DNA of 64,000 bases from Comamonadaceae bacterium 2FH (GCA_005503335.1 SCMQ01000021.1:1-64000); one strand, 5' to 3'. Counted from the stretch's first letter, positions 42,029 through 51,122 are shown. Program-made: numbers and translations. Notes: generated by a model from the letters alone, not told the origin.

Positions 42029-43279
42029 ATGTCAGAAGCTGTTTACATTCTTGGAACTTACTCAACCCCATTTCGTCGCTGGCCTGAAAAGGGATTCAAG
42101 GAGCTCACCCGTGAGGCATACCTTGGCGCAGTGAAGGACGCCGGGCTTGTCGATCCCCTGTTGATTGAAGCCGCTTGGTTTGGCAACTGCGTGATGCACT
42201 ACTGGGGTCAACCCATGGTGAGGGGCAATGTCTCCTTCATTCCACTGGTTCGCGAAGGTCTCTTTCGTGATCGCGCGCCGGTGATCAATGTCGAGGGCGC
42301 TTGCGCCACGGGCAGTTTGGCACTCAATGGCGCCTACAAGGAAATACGGGCTGGCGATGCCGAAGTGACGGTTGCCGTCGGTGTCGAGAAGCTGTACGAC
42401 CAGAAGAACCCGTCTGCGATATTGCCCGAGTTTGGCAAGGGAGCGGACCAACTGGACCCGCAGGAGTGGATCCGCCACTACAGCGAGATCGGAGAACGAC
42501 TGGATCAGCCCTTTGAGATGTCGCCAGATCGATCTGTCGCGATGGACACCTACTCAATGCAAGCAAGGCTTCACATGAAGCTCTATGGCACCACATCCGA
42601 GCAAATTGCTGCGGCCTGCGCAAAAAGTCACACCAACGGTAGCCTGAACCCACTGGCCCAGTATCGGTTTGCCATGACAGCCCAGCAGGTCCTGGACGAC
42701 CGCATGGTCTCAAACCCGCTCACGCGGGCGATGTGCGCACCCGTCGGTGACGGTGCTGCAGCCGCAGTTCTGTGCTCAGAGCGGTTCCTGCAAACACAGC
42801 CGGCCAGTGTTCGCGAGCGGGCCGTCAAGATTCGTGCGCTGGCGCTTTCTGGCGGCAAGTACCGGGGAGAGCGAGAGGCAGGTCTGTCCCGAGCCGCGGC
42901 GGACAAAGCCTACAAGCAGGCAGGCATCAGCCCTGATCAAGTGAACTTGGCAGAAGTGCATGACGCCACATCGTTTTGTGAGATCTATCAGACGGAAATG
43001 ATGCGTTTTTGCCCTGATGGCCAAGGCGGGCCCTTCGCGGTTTCTGGTGCGACCGCTATTGACGGCAAGGTTGCCATCAATCCGTCGGGCGGTCTGGTGT
43101 CAAAGGGACACCCGATCGGTGCCACCGGTCTTTCCATGTGCCACGAAATCGTCAATCAGTTGCGTGGTGAGGCGGGGGAGCTTCAAGTTCGAAATGCCCG
43201 CGTTGGTCTGCAGCAGAATGGAGGGGGCATCATCGGCCTGGAAGAGGCCGTATGTGCGGTGGCGATCTATGAGCGATGA
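42029..43279 (+). CDS. Thiolase-superfamily protein, SCP-x type (cluster 2)
   Basis: 416 residues from the ATG at 42029 (MSEAVYILGTYSTPFRRWPE). The open frame upstream lacks similarity to the family. Cys in VEGACATGSLALNGA, EVHDATSFCEIYQ, His in SKGHPIGATG and the C-terminal LQQNGGGIIGLEEA mirror the cluster 1 enzyme along the whole length. The C-terminal CxG of classical thiolases is again absent. Likely a CoA-thioester cleaving enzyme (thiolysis or retro-aldol). Ends 5 nt from the convergent CMD gene. Confidence 0.86.
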   Translation: MSEAVYILGTYSTPFRRWPEKGFKELTREAYLGAVKDAGLVDPLLIEAAWFGNCVMHYWGQPMVRGNVSFIPLVREGLFRDRAPVINVEGACATGSLALNGAYKEIRAGDAEVTVAVGVEKLYDQKNPSAILPEFGKGADQLDPQEWIRHYSEIGERLDQPFEMSPDRSVAMDTYSMQARLHMKLYGTTSEQIAAACAKSHTNGSLNPLAQYRFAMTAQQVLDDRMVSNPLTRAMCAPVGDGAAAAVLCSERFLQTQPASVRERAVKIRALALSGGKYRGEREAGLSRAAADKAYKQAGISPDQVNLAEVHDATSFCEIYQTEMMRFCPDGQGGPFAVSGATAIDGKVAINPSGGLVSKGHPIGATGLSMCHEIVNQLRGEAGELQVRNARVGLQQNGGGIIGLEEAVCAVAIYER

Positions 43280-43284
43280 TTTCG

Positions 43285-43845
43285 CTAGTCGTCCCGGGGA
43301 GTCATCGACTCAAAGCCAGGCTCCAGCGGCACATCAAACGAGTTGACTATTCGAGCAACGCCGGCATAGAAGCTGGCGGTGACCACGAATTCCGTGACGT
43401 GCTCATTGGAGAAGCGCTCAGCAAGTTGAAGCATCGTCGCCTTGGACGCCCCGGTTCCCGCTGCCGTATCGTCGGCTAATGCAAGGACCGCACGCTCGTC
43501 GGCATCGAACAGAGCGTTGGTTTGCCAATGGGCAAGTGCCTGAAGCTTTTCCTCGGAGACTCCCTCCTCCTTGGCAATCACCCAGTGGTGCTTCCACTCG
43601 TACTCAGCCGCGAGGAGTTGTCCCGAGCGCACAATCATCAGCTCACGCAATGCTGGAGAAATCGTAAGGCGAAAACGTAGGGCACTGGAAAAATCCAGCC
43701 AAGGCCCGATCAGTCCAGGAGACCAGCCCAGTAGGCGATACAAGTGCAGGACGGGGGCCCCTTGCCAACGATGACGCAATCTATCGAAGACTGCACTCAC
43801 TTGTTCAGAGTCCGGCTGTTCGGGAACAAAGGGCAGTGTGGTCAT
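43285..43845 (-). CDS. Carboxymuconolactone decarboxylase (CMD)/AhpD-fold protein
   Basis: 186 residues. The CMD helical core is recognisable in LRELMIVRSGQLLAAEYEWK followed by HHWVIAKEEGVSEEKLQAL. No CxxC motif is present, so an AhpD-type peroxidase-reductase role is unlikely. Members like this occur widely in catabolic clusters, often with unproven function. It lies in the same direction as the MarR gene and 59 nt downstream of it. Confidence 0.82.
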   Translation of the reverse strand: MTTLPFVPEQPDSEQVSAVFDRLRHRWQGAPVLHLYRLLGWSPGLIGPWLDFSSALRFRLTISPALRELMIVRSGQLLAAEYEWKHHWVIAKEEGVSEEKLQALAHWQTNALFDADERAVLALADDTAAGTGASKATMLQLAERFSNEHVTEFVVTASFYAGVARIVNSFDVPLEPGFESMTPRDD

Positions 43846-43904
43846 ACAGTAGATCTATTCCGATGGCCCATCTATGCACGCCGTCGCCGTTTTTCAGAAG
43901 TGAC

Positions 43905-44450
43905 TCAGACGGACTCGGAGGGGTCATCGAGTTCGGTCAGGCGCTGAACCCATCCTCGTCGATCATCATCGAGCATCGCTTCCATCACTTTGAAGTAGCT
44001 TTGGAGGTCCCTAGCGCTTACGCTGTCATAACCTCGCTGAATCCGCTCGCGCTGGCCTGCCGAAACAAACTCAAGCAACTTGTCGCCCTTGCGCGAACAG
44101 TAGATACGTTTGACTCGACCATCCTCCGCTGAGGCACGCGTCAAGATGTAGCCCTCTTCCACCAATTGCCGAAGCGCGGCCTGGATGTTCTGGTGCTTGA
44201 CGCAGAGCACCGCCAGAAGCTCACTGACCGTGATGCCTGGGGTGAAATGCGCAAAGTAAAGGATTCGGTGATGCACACGGCCCATGGAACTTGTACCCAG
44301 GCGAGCGTCGGCGTCTTCGCCAATGCTGAGCTGCACCATGAAGTGCAACACCAACCCCTTGTGTATCAGTTGCTTTAGCTGATGGGCGGAAGGCTCCAAC
44401 TGCTTGGAAGTCTTCACGACGTCTGCTTTTTCGGTCTGATTTTTGGGCAT
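43905..44450 (-). CDS. MarR-family transcriptional regulator (cluster 2)
   Basis: 181 residues. Winged-helix core GITVSELLAVLCVKHQNIQA, ALRQLVEEGYILTRASAEDG, then RVKRIYCSRKGDKLLEF. The N-terminal 25 residues are extended and polar. It lies between the CMD gene and the first Bug-receptor gene and is the only obvious DNA-binding regulator in cluster 2. It is therefore the best candidate for the ACAAG-type palindromes at 41952, 46583 and 46640. Confidence 0.85.
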   Translation of the reverse strand: MPKNQTEKADVVKTSKQLEPSAHQLKQLIHKGLVLHFMVQLSIGEDADARLGTSSMGRVHHRILYFAHFTPGITVSELLAVLCVKHQNIQAALRQLVEEGYILTRASAEDGRVKRIYCSRKGDKLLEFVSAGQRERIQRGYDSVSARDLQSYFKVMEAMLDDDRRGWVQRLTELDDPSESV

Positions 44451-44495
44451 GCGGCGTAGTTTAGAGCGAGGAAGCGTTCGCCTCCTTCTGTGGCT

Positions 44496-45464
44496 TCACT
44501 CTAACGCGAGATTTAGAGATTTGGCAATCGGACCCCAGGTTGCGCGGTCGCGCGCAACCCGTTCGGCGAAAGCCTGGTTCGACTCCTCCAGAGGAGCAAA
44601 GCCCGCAGCGTCCATGATTTTCCTTACCTCTGGGTCGGCCGCGGCCGACCCGATGAGCTGGCTCATGCGTGCCAAGATGGGCGCGGGTGTTCCCGTCGGC
44701 GCATAGACACCGTAGTAAACGGTGGGCGTGAAGTTAAAGCCTTGCTCGCTGACGGTCGGCACATTGGGCATTGCGCGATATCTCTTGTCGCCCAGGATAG
44801 CAAGTGGTTTGAGGCGCCCCGCATCTATGTACTGTGCGATGGGTCCGTAGAAAAGCAATGTAGCACTTGCGTCATTGCTCAGGGTCGCCTGCAGCATTTG
44901 CGGCACGCCTGGGTACGGCACATTGGTGAGGCTACCATTCATCGTCTTATTGAAAGCGGTCAAGGACAAGTGCGCTGCACTACCGATGCCCCACGTCGCG
45001 AAGTTTGCCTTGTCCTTGTTCGACTGCGACCATGCTGCCAGTTCTTTTAAGTTGCTTGCCGGCACGGAGCTGTTGGCGACGAAGGCCAGAATGACCGTTG
45101 CTACTGGCGCAACCACGACAAAATCGCGTGCAGGATCGTAAGGGACGGTCTTATACACATGAGGATTGATGGCCATCACGTCAGAGACCGGTAGACAATA
45201 GGTATATCCGTCCGGAGGCGCGTTCTTGCACGCCGCAGCGCCGATCATGCCGTTGGCGCCTGCTCGATTCTCAACGACCATAGCCTGTCCAGTCGATTTG
45301 CTAAAAGCCTGTGCCATCGCACGCCCCAGGATGTCTCCGCCACCGCCAGCGGGATAAGGAATGATCAATTTCACCGGACGCGATGGAAAGGAGTCTTGTG
45401 CGAAGCCGGTTGTGGTCGTTGTAGCGCATGCGGCGGCAATCAACAGAGGGAGGAGGGTTTTCAT
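44496..45464 (-). CDS. Bug-family (TctC-like) periplasmic receptor 1
   Basis: 322 residues from the ATG at 45464 (MKTLLPLLIAAACATTTTTG), with GGGAGGAGG upstream. Signal peptide to about GFAQ, then SFPSRPVKLIIPYPAGGGGD, the family hallmark. Bug proteins bind carboxylates, aromatic acids or amides and usually work with TctA/TctB membrane proteins, which are not in this window. It follows the second receptor gene by 26 nt. Confidence 0.9.
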   Translation of the reverse strand: MKTLLPLLIAAACATTTTTGFAQDSFPSRPVKLIIPYPAGGGGDILGRAMAQAFSKSTGQAMVVENRAGANGMIGAAACKNAPPDGYTYCLPVSDVMAINPHVYKTVPYDPARDFVVVAPVATVILAFVANSSVPASNLKELAAWSQSNKDKANFATWGIGSAAHLSLTAFNKTMNGSLTNVPYPGVPQMLQATLSNDASATLLFYGPIAQYIDAGRLKPLAILGDKRYRAMPNVPTVSEQGFNFTPTVYYGVYAPTGTPAPILARMSQLIGSAAADPEVRKIMDAAGFAPLEESNQAFAERVARDRATWGPIAKSLNLALE

Positions 45465-45490
45465 GGCTTGTGTACTTGAAAGAAAGGCAA

Positions 45491-46468
45491 TCACTGCTTC
45501 ATGGTTTTCGCCACGCCGGTCATATCGGTCAACTGCCTCCACTTAGGCACCTCCACATCAATCTGACGGGCAAACGCCGCCGTGTTCAGGACGTCGGGTT
45601 CGACACCCATAGCGACAAGTTTCGACTGAAACTCGGGGCGTTGGCCAACCTTGACCATTGCTGCGTTCAACTTCTCCACGATGGCATCAGGCGTTCCATG
45701 TGGAGCAAGGGTGCCACCCCATGATGTCAGCTCAAAACCTGGCAGCGTTGACTCGGAGATGGTCGGCACGTCCGGCATTGCGCGCGAACGTTGAAGGCCG
45801 CTCACGCCCAAGAGCTTCAGTGTCCCTTGTTTTCCATGCGGCAACGCACTGGCCACTGCTGTGAACGTAATGTCGACGTGACCGGCAATCACGTCGGTGA
45901 GGGCTTGAGCTCCGCTCTTGTACGGGACGTGTTCTATTCGTGTCCCCGCCATTGAATTGAACAGCGAGAACGCCAGGTGGATAGTGCCTCCCTGTCCGCT
46001 GGATGAATATCGCAGCTTGTCCGGATTCGCCTTGGCGTACTCGATCACTTGCTTGACGTTCGAAAAAGGGGAGCTCTTACCGACAACCATCACCAAATGC
46101 GCGTTGCTGATCTTGGTGACAGGGCGGAAATCCTTCACCGCATCGTAGGGAAGCGACGCGAATGCGAACTGATTGATGTAGTGCGCGGGCGCGGTGAAGA
46201 GGAGGGTATAGCCGTCTGCCACGGCCTTCGCAACTGCGTCGGTTCCGATCACGCCGGACGCTCCGAGACGGTTGTCTACAACGATTGATCCACCAATCTC
46301 TTCGCTGACGCCCTCCGCCATCATGCGCGCAGCGAGATCCAACGCGGTTCCCGTTGAGAAAGGAACAACTAGCCTGATCGGCCTGTCAGGAAAGGTGCCT
46401 TGCGCCCTGGACAGCAGCGGAGCAATGCCGCCCATCAAAGGCAAGGCGAGGACAGAACGTCTCTTCAT
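45491..46468 (-). CDS. Bug-family (TctC-like) periplasmic receptor 2
   Basis: 325 residues from the ATG at 46468, with AGGAGACTAAGT before it. Signal peptide MKRRSVLALPLMGGIAPLLS to about SRAQ, then FPDRPIRLVVPFSTGTALD. It is distinct in sequence from its neighbour, so the pair may bind different ligands. First gene of the leftward unit, divergent from the ligase gene. Confidence 0.9.
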   Translation of the reverse strand: MKRRSVLALPLMGGIAPLLSRAQGTFPDRPIRLVVPFSTGTALDLAARMMAEGVSEEIGGSIVVDNRLGASGVIGTDAVAKAVADGYTLLFTAPAHYINQFAFASLPYDAVKDFRPVTKISNAHLVMVVGKSSPFSNVKQVIEYAKANPDKLRYSSSGQGGTIHLAFSLFNSMAGTRIEHVPYKSGAQALTDVIAGHVDITFTAVASALPHGKQGTLKLLGVSGLQRSRAMPDVPTISESTLPGFELTSWGGTLAPHGTPDAIVEKLNAAMVKVGQRPEFQSKLVAMGVEPDVLNTAAFARQIDVEVPKWRQLTDMTGVAKTMKQ

Positions 46469-46673
46469 ACTTAGTCTCCTGTGGGAATGACCCCAAGCGT
46501 TAATCGAGCCTAAAGCTCTTCGCAACAGAGTTGAAAAAGGGTTCTCTAAAAGAGCTTCTGGTGGATGATTAAGGCATATATAACAAGTAGCTTGTACCAG
46601 TAGTTTCCCCAAGATGCGCCCCCTGCGCGGCTCGATACACTACAAGTTACCTGTAGCATTTTGGACTTCTGCA
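46469..46673. promoter_or_regulatory. Divergent promoter region with two palindromes (cluster 2)
   Basis: Two operator-like palindromes: ACAAG-tag-CTTGT at 46583-46595 (perfect) and CTACAAGTTACCTGTAG at 46640-46656 (15 of 17 symmetric). They lie between the divergent Bug receptor and ligase genes and share the ACAAGT core. Consistent with repression of both directions by one MarR-type protein. Confidence 0.55.
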
Positions 46674-48230
46674 ATGAGACTCATCGACTTCTTCCGGCGC
46701 GGCCTTCTGAGTGCGCCCGACCGTATCGCGTTCGTGGATGCGGACGGCAACGGGGCATGCACCTACGCGCAGGTGGATACCTTGGCTGAAAAAATTGCCG
46801 CCGGGCTGCATGCGGTAAGCGATGGCGATGCGAACGTTGCTATCTACAGCCCAAACGATCCGCGAGCCTTTTGCGCCATGATCGGGATTTTCAGAGCGGG
46901 GCGGCGATGGGTCCCCATCAACATGCGAAACCCGGTGGCCATCAACGCCGCTTTTCTTCGCACAACAAAGTGCACGGTCTTGTTCTTCCATCCATCGCTG
47001 GAGGGCCAGGTACGAGAGCTTCGGGACACGGTGCCAACACTGCAACATCTGGTGTGCATAGAGCAGAGCCAGGAAGATTCCATCGGCATGTCCTTTGATA
47101 GATTCATTGCCCAGGCAAAGGTGCCGGCGCCAGAGCCCCTGGACGAATCAGGTCGCATCGAAACGGTTTTTCCGACCGGCGGAACCACGGGATTATCCAA
47201 AGCCGCCATGTGGACTCAGCGGACATGGGAGTCTGCTATCAAGGCGTTCTGGGCATGCCTGCCTACGGACCGGCCCGCGGTGCACCTGGTTGCAGCGCCC
47301 ATGACCCACGGCGCAGGTGTTGTCGCACTCATGATGATGGCGGAGGGAGCTACCAATGTGGTCCTTCCATCGGCCGATGCCTTGAGCATCCTTGATGCGA
47401 TACAACGCCACAAGGTCACGCATTTCTACATTCCCCCGACGGTCTTGTACAACCTCCTGGCCCATCCGCGCGTTCATGAGTTTGACTACAGCTCTTTGCG
47501 CTCAATCGTTCTCGCCGCGGCGCCTGTCGCTCCGGCGAAGTTGAAAGAGGCCATGGAGGTGTTTGGCCCTGTCGTCTGTCAGTCATTCGGACAAGCCGAG
47601 GCTCCAATGTTTCTAACCTTCCTTGCGACGCGTGACATTACTGACGCACCGGAGGGTAGTGACCGCTGGGCAAGTTGCGGTCGTGCGACGCTTGGGCAGA
47701 GGGTTGAGATCATGGGCGATGACGGCGTCATCCTTGCTCCTGGTGAGCGGGGGGAGATCGTTGCTCGGGGCGACTTGGTGTTTGGCGGGTACTACGAGAA
47801 CCCTGCAGCCAGCGAGGAGGTATCCATGTTCGGTTGGCATCACACGGGAGATGTCGGCTACAAGGACAATCATGGTTTCGTCTATATCGTGGACCGAAAG
47901 AAGGACATGATCGTTACAGGCGGCTTCAACGTCTTCAGCGCCGAAGTCGAACACGTCATTGCTGAACACCCCTCTGTGGAAGACTGTGCAGTAATCGGTG
48001 TACCTGACGAAAAGTGGGGCGAGGCAGTGAAGGCGGTGATCCAGCTCAAGCCTTCGACGCACGCGACCGAGCAAGAGATTGTCCAGCTTGTGAAATCCGT
48101 GCTTGGTTCGGTTCATGCACCCAAGACGGTCGACATTGTTACGAGCCTGCCGCGCAGTCCGAACGGGAAGGTACTCAAGCGCGAGATCCGTGACAAGTTT
48201 TGGGCAGGCGCGAACCGCCGCGTGGGGTGA
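46674..48230 (+). CDS. Acyl-CoA/aryl-CoA ligase (ANL superfamily, cluster 2)
   Basis: 518 residues from the ATG at 46674 (MRLIDFFRRGLLSAPDRIAF). An in-frame start 60 nt upstream would overlap the operator. AMP-binding motif VFPTGGTTGLSKAA (variant, near residue 168), hinge GFVYIVDRKKDMIVTGGFNV, C-terminal Lys in SPNGKVLKREIRD. It activates a carboxylic acid to its CoA ester. It forms a unit with the SDR 5 nt downstream. Confidence 0.9.
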   Translation: MRLIDFFRRGLLSAPDRIAFVDADGNGACTYAQVDTLAEKIAAGLHAVSDGDANVAIYSPNDPRAFCAMIGIFRAGRRWVPINMRNPVAINAAFLRTTKCTVLFFHPSLEGQVRELRDTVPTLQHLVCIEQSQEDSIGMSFDRFIAQAKVPAPEPLDESGRIETVFPTGGTTGLSKAAMWTQRTWESAIKAFWACLPTDRPAVHLVAAPMTHGAGVVALMMMAEGATNVVLPSADALSILDAIQRHKVTHFYIPPTVLYNLLAHPRVHEFDYSSLRSIVLAAAPVAPAKLKEAMEVFGPVVCQSFGQAEAPMFLTFLATRDITDAPEGSDRWASCGRATLGQRVEIMGDDGVILAPGERGEIVARGDLVFGGYYENPAASEEVSMFGWHHTGDVGYKDNHGFVYIVDRKKDMIVTGGFNVFSAEVEHVIAEHPSVEDCAVIGVPDEKWGEAVKAVIQLKPSTHATEQEIVQLVKSVLGSVHAPKTVDIVTSLPRSPNGKVLKREIRDKFWAGANRRVG

Positions 48231-48235
48231 ACGCC

Positions 48236-49036
48236 ATGGCTGGAAGACTGGATGGCAAGGTAGTAGTCGTAACCGGCGCGGGCACCCGCGGTGAGGGCGT
48301 TGGAAATGGCAAGGCGTGTGCCATTGTTTACGCTCGTGAAGGAGCACGGGTACTTGCTGCGGACATTGATCTGGCTTCTGCGGAGGCCACCGCCCAGCTG
48401 ATTCAAAACGAAGGTGGCGATTGCTTGGCTTTTCGCGCAGATGTGTCTCGTGCGGACGATTGTCGCGGAATGATCGAGGCGTGCACTTCTCACTTCGGTC
48501 GGCTGGACGTTCTGCACAACAACGTCGGCATTACGAACTCGGGCGGTCCCGTGGATTATCCCGAAGATCAGTGGGACCGCATGATGAACATCAACGCGAA
48601 AAGCATGTTCCTGACCTCCAAGTACGCATTGCCCCACATGGAGAGACAAGGCTGCGGGTCGATTGTGAATGTGGGATCCATCAATGGGGTGCGAACCATT
48701 CCATTTCCAAAGCTGGCATATGCAGCCTCGAAAGCGGCCGTCATTGGTCTGTCGCGAGAGATTGCGATCCAATACGCATCGAAGGGCATCCGTTCTAACG
48801 TGGTACTGGTCGGGCTCATCCGCTCCCCGATCGTCGAGCAGAACAACACGGCGCTGTATGGCGGGGATTTGGAGGAGATGTGGCGCAAGCGAGACGCCAT
48901 GTCTCCCACGGGGCGACAGGGAGAGGTATGGGACATCGCGAGTGCCAGCCTATTCCTGGCATCAGACGAGTCAAAGTACGTCAACGGCGTCGTGCTTCCT
49001 GTAGATGGTGGTCTGATCAATATGGTGAAGTTGTAA
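48236..49036 (+). CDS. Short-chain dehydrogenase/reductase (cluster 2)
   Basis: 266 residues from the ATG at 48236. Cofactor loop TGAGTRGEGVGNGKA carries an insertion compared with TGxxxGIG. NNVGITNSG stands in place of NNAG. Catalytic Ser in VGSING and YAASKAAV (YxxxK) are intact. Closing VNGVVLPVDGG. It may oxidise a hydroxyacyl-CoA or alicyclic alcohol. The unusual glycine loop makes cofactor choice uncertain. Confidence 0.87.
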   Translation: MAGRLDGKVVVVTGAGTRGEGVGNGKACAIVYAREGARVLAADIDLASAEATAQLIQNEGGDCLAFRADVSRADDCRGMIEACTSHFGRLDVLHNNVGITNSGGPVDYPEDQWDRMMNINAKSMFLTSKYALPHMERQGCGSIVNVGSINGVRTIPFPKLAYAASKAAVIGLSREIAIQYASKGIRSNVVLVGLIRSPIVEQNNTALYGGDLEEMWRKRDAMSPTGRQGEVWDIASASLFLASDESKYVNGVVLPVDGGLINMVKL

Positions 49037-49178
49037 CTATTCAGATCTGGCGCCAGTAGCGCGGCCGGGCTGCCCGCTATAGCCGCCGGCCTTGTGCAGA
49101 TCGCATTCAGCGCCGAACCCGACTATGGTGAGCGCGCACGCCAGACTGTGCGCAGGGCGGGCTGGCGCGAGGGTGGTA

Positions 49179-50144
49179 TCAGAGGTCCAGCACGAGAGAC
49201 GGCGATGTGGCGGTTGAGCAGCAGATCATCATTCTGTCGCCCGCGGCCCGCTCGTCTTCGCTCAGGAGCGTGTCGCGGTGCTGGATGCAGCCTTCGAGCA
49301 CCTCGGTCTCGCAGGCGCCGCACACACCTTCGAAGCACGAGTAGGGGACGTCAATGCCGGCTTCGAGCACCGTCTCGAGGATGGACTTGTTCGGCAACAC
49401 CTTCAGGGTGCGGCCTTGTCGGGCCAGCACGATCTCGAAGGTCTTGCCGATGGAAGGCACCGGTGTGGCTGCCGCGAAACGCTCGCGGTGCACGCGCGTC
49501 GGCGGCCGTTCGCTGCACGCGCGTTCGAACGCGTCCAGCATTGAACCTGGCCCGCAGCAATAGAGGTGCGTGTTCTCATCGGCCGAGGCAATTTGTTGAG
49601 CAATGTCGAGCGGCGCACCGCCAGGCTCCAGATCGAAGTGCAGATGCAGCTGGCCTTGGCCCGATGCCGCCAGCTGCTGCAACTCCTCTACAAAGGCCGC
49701 GTGCTGACGGGTGCGCGCGCAATAGTGCAAGGTCCAGGCCTGCCCGAGGATTTGCAGGCGGTGCACCATGGCGCGAAACGGTGTGATGCCGATACCGCCC
49801 GCGATCATCAGGGTGTGTGGCGCTTGCTCCACCAGCGGGAAGTTGTTGCGCGGCACCGATGCCGTCAGCTGGACGCCCTCGTGCAACGCCTGGTGCACGA
49901 AGCGCGACCCACCGCGGCTCGCGGGATCGTCGAGCACGGCGATTTCATAGCGGTTGGTTTCCGACGGTGCGTTGCAGATCGAATAGCTGCGCTTGAGCCC
50001 GTCTTGCAGGTGAAGGTCGAGATGGGCCCCGGCTTCAAAGCGCGGCAGTGCGCCGCCGTCGGCGAGCAGTTCGTAGCGCCGGATGCCCTGGGCTTCCTGC
50101 CGAACGCGCCCGACGCGCAAGGAGAGGGTGGCGGACGTGCTCAT
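49179..50144 (-). CDS. Oxygenase reductase, phthalate dioxygenase reductase/VanB type
   Basis: 321 residues from the ATG at 50144. Domains in order: FMN-binding beta barrel with KRSYSICNAP (near residue 53), NAD-binding domain with IAGGIGITPFRAM (near 116), and a C-terminal plant-type [2Fe-2S] domain with CFEGVCGACETEVLEG and a final Cys in MMICCST. It passes electrons from NADH to a Rieske oxygenase. No oxygenase subunit is in the window. It overlaps the ligase fragment by 4 nt. Confidence 0.9.
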   Translation of the reverse strand: MSTSATLSLRVGRVRQEAQGIRRYELLADGGALPRFEAGAHLDLHLQDGLKRSYSICNAPSETNRYEIAVLDDPASRGGSRFVHQALHEGVQLTASVPRNNFPLVEQAPHTLMIAGGIGITPFRAMVHRLQILGQAWTLHYCARTRQHAAFVEELQQLAASGQGQLHLHFDLEPGGAPLDIAQQIASADENTHLYCCGPGSMLDAFERACSERPPTRVHRERFAAATPVPSIGKTFEIVLARQGRTLKVLPNKSILETVLEAGIDVPYSCFEGVCGACETEVLEGCIQHRDTLLSEDERAAGDRMMICCSTATSPSLVLDL

Positions 50145-51020
50145 GCGTCGGCGTAGAGGTCGGCGTAGGCCTCTCGGATCTTGAATTTCAATACCTTGCG
50201 TCCGACCGTGCGCGGAAACTCGTCCACCAACACCACGCGCTTGGGCGATTCGAAACCGGCCAGCCGCGTGCGGCAGTGCTGCACCAGCGCCAGCGGGTCG
50301 ACCGAGGTGGCCGGCTTGAGGATGACGAAAGCGGTCACGGCTTCGCCCCAGCGCGCGTGCGGCAAGCCCACCACCGCCGCTTCGGCCACGGCGGGGTGTT
50401 CGGTCAACGCGCCTTCCACGCGCACGCTGGAGACGTTTTCGCCGCCGGACTTCACCAGGTCCTTGAAGCGGTCGACCATGACCAGCAGGTGGTCGTCGTC
50501 GTACTCGCAACAGTCGCCCGAATGGAACCAGCCCGAGCGCGTGGCGTCGCGCGTGGCGTCGTCGTTGCGGAAGTAGCCGGCGGTGTTGGCGGGCGAGCGG
50601 TACACCAGCTCGCCCGGTTTTCCCTTGTCGCGCACCGGGTCCATCAGCTGACCGTTCTCGTCGATGACGGCGGCAGCCAACAAGGGGCTGGCCACGCCGA
50701 CGAAGTTGCGCTTGGGCGCTTCGGCTTCGAACTTCTCGGCCCAGCGGTCGGGCCAGAAGCGCGTGCAGGCAATCGCTTCGGTCTGGCCGATGCGTCCCGC
50801 CAGTTGCACGCCCGGGCCGCACAGCCTTGTCAGCGCAGCGGCGATGGTGGGGCTCATCGCTTTCCAGGCCCAGGAAATCTGGACCACCGAGCGCAGGTCG
50901 TAGCGCGCGGTGCTGGTGTCGACCGCTTCGACAAGATCCGCCAGGAACTGCGGCGAGCCGGCCCACAGGCCCGTAACCTTCTCGCGCGTGACCGCCTCGG
51001 CCATCAACGCGCCCGAAGGC
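50141..51020 (-). pseudogene. C-terminal half of an acyl-CoA ligase
   Basis: About 290 residues of an ANL-family protein. It has the second half of the AMP-binding domain (GQTEAIACTRFWP, GWFHSGDCCEYDDD, DRFKDLVKSGGENVSS) and the C-terminal domain with FPRTVGRKVLKFK. The N-terminal half, including the P-loop-like SGTTG motif, is missing. The sequence switches at about 51020 to an unrelated fragment. The first ATG in frame is at 51007, but a working enzyme is unlikely. Confidence 0.8.
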
Positions 51021-51122
51021 TTGCGGTGCGGCTTCGATGGTGGCCATGTCGAGCACGCGCTGCACCGACAGCCCCATCGGCCCGCCCGCGCGCACCCGCG
51101 CCAGGCTGAGCGCGGTTTTCAT
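51015..51122 (-). pseudogene. Short fragment resembling an amidohydrolase
   Basis: About 35 residues (MKTALSLARVRAGGPMGLSV, then QRVLDMATIEAA) look like the helix-and-ATxxGA region of amidohydrolases of the guanine deaminase/chlorohydrolase type. It is joined to the truncated ligase in a different frame. The assignment rests on a short stretch and is tentative. Confidence 0.3.

Noticed and set aside
49094-49786. 230-residue plus-strand ORF over the reductase gene
   Set aside because: Arg/Ala/Ser-rich shadow frame antisense to the well-supported reductase.
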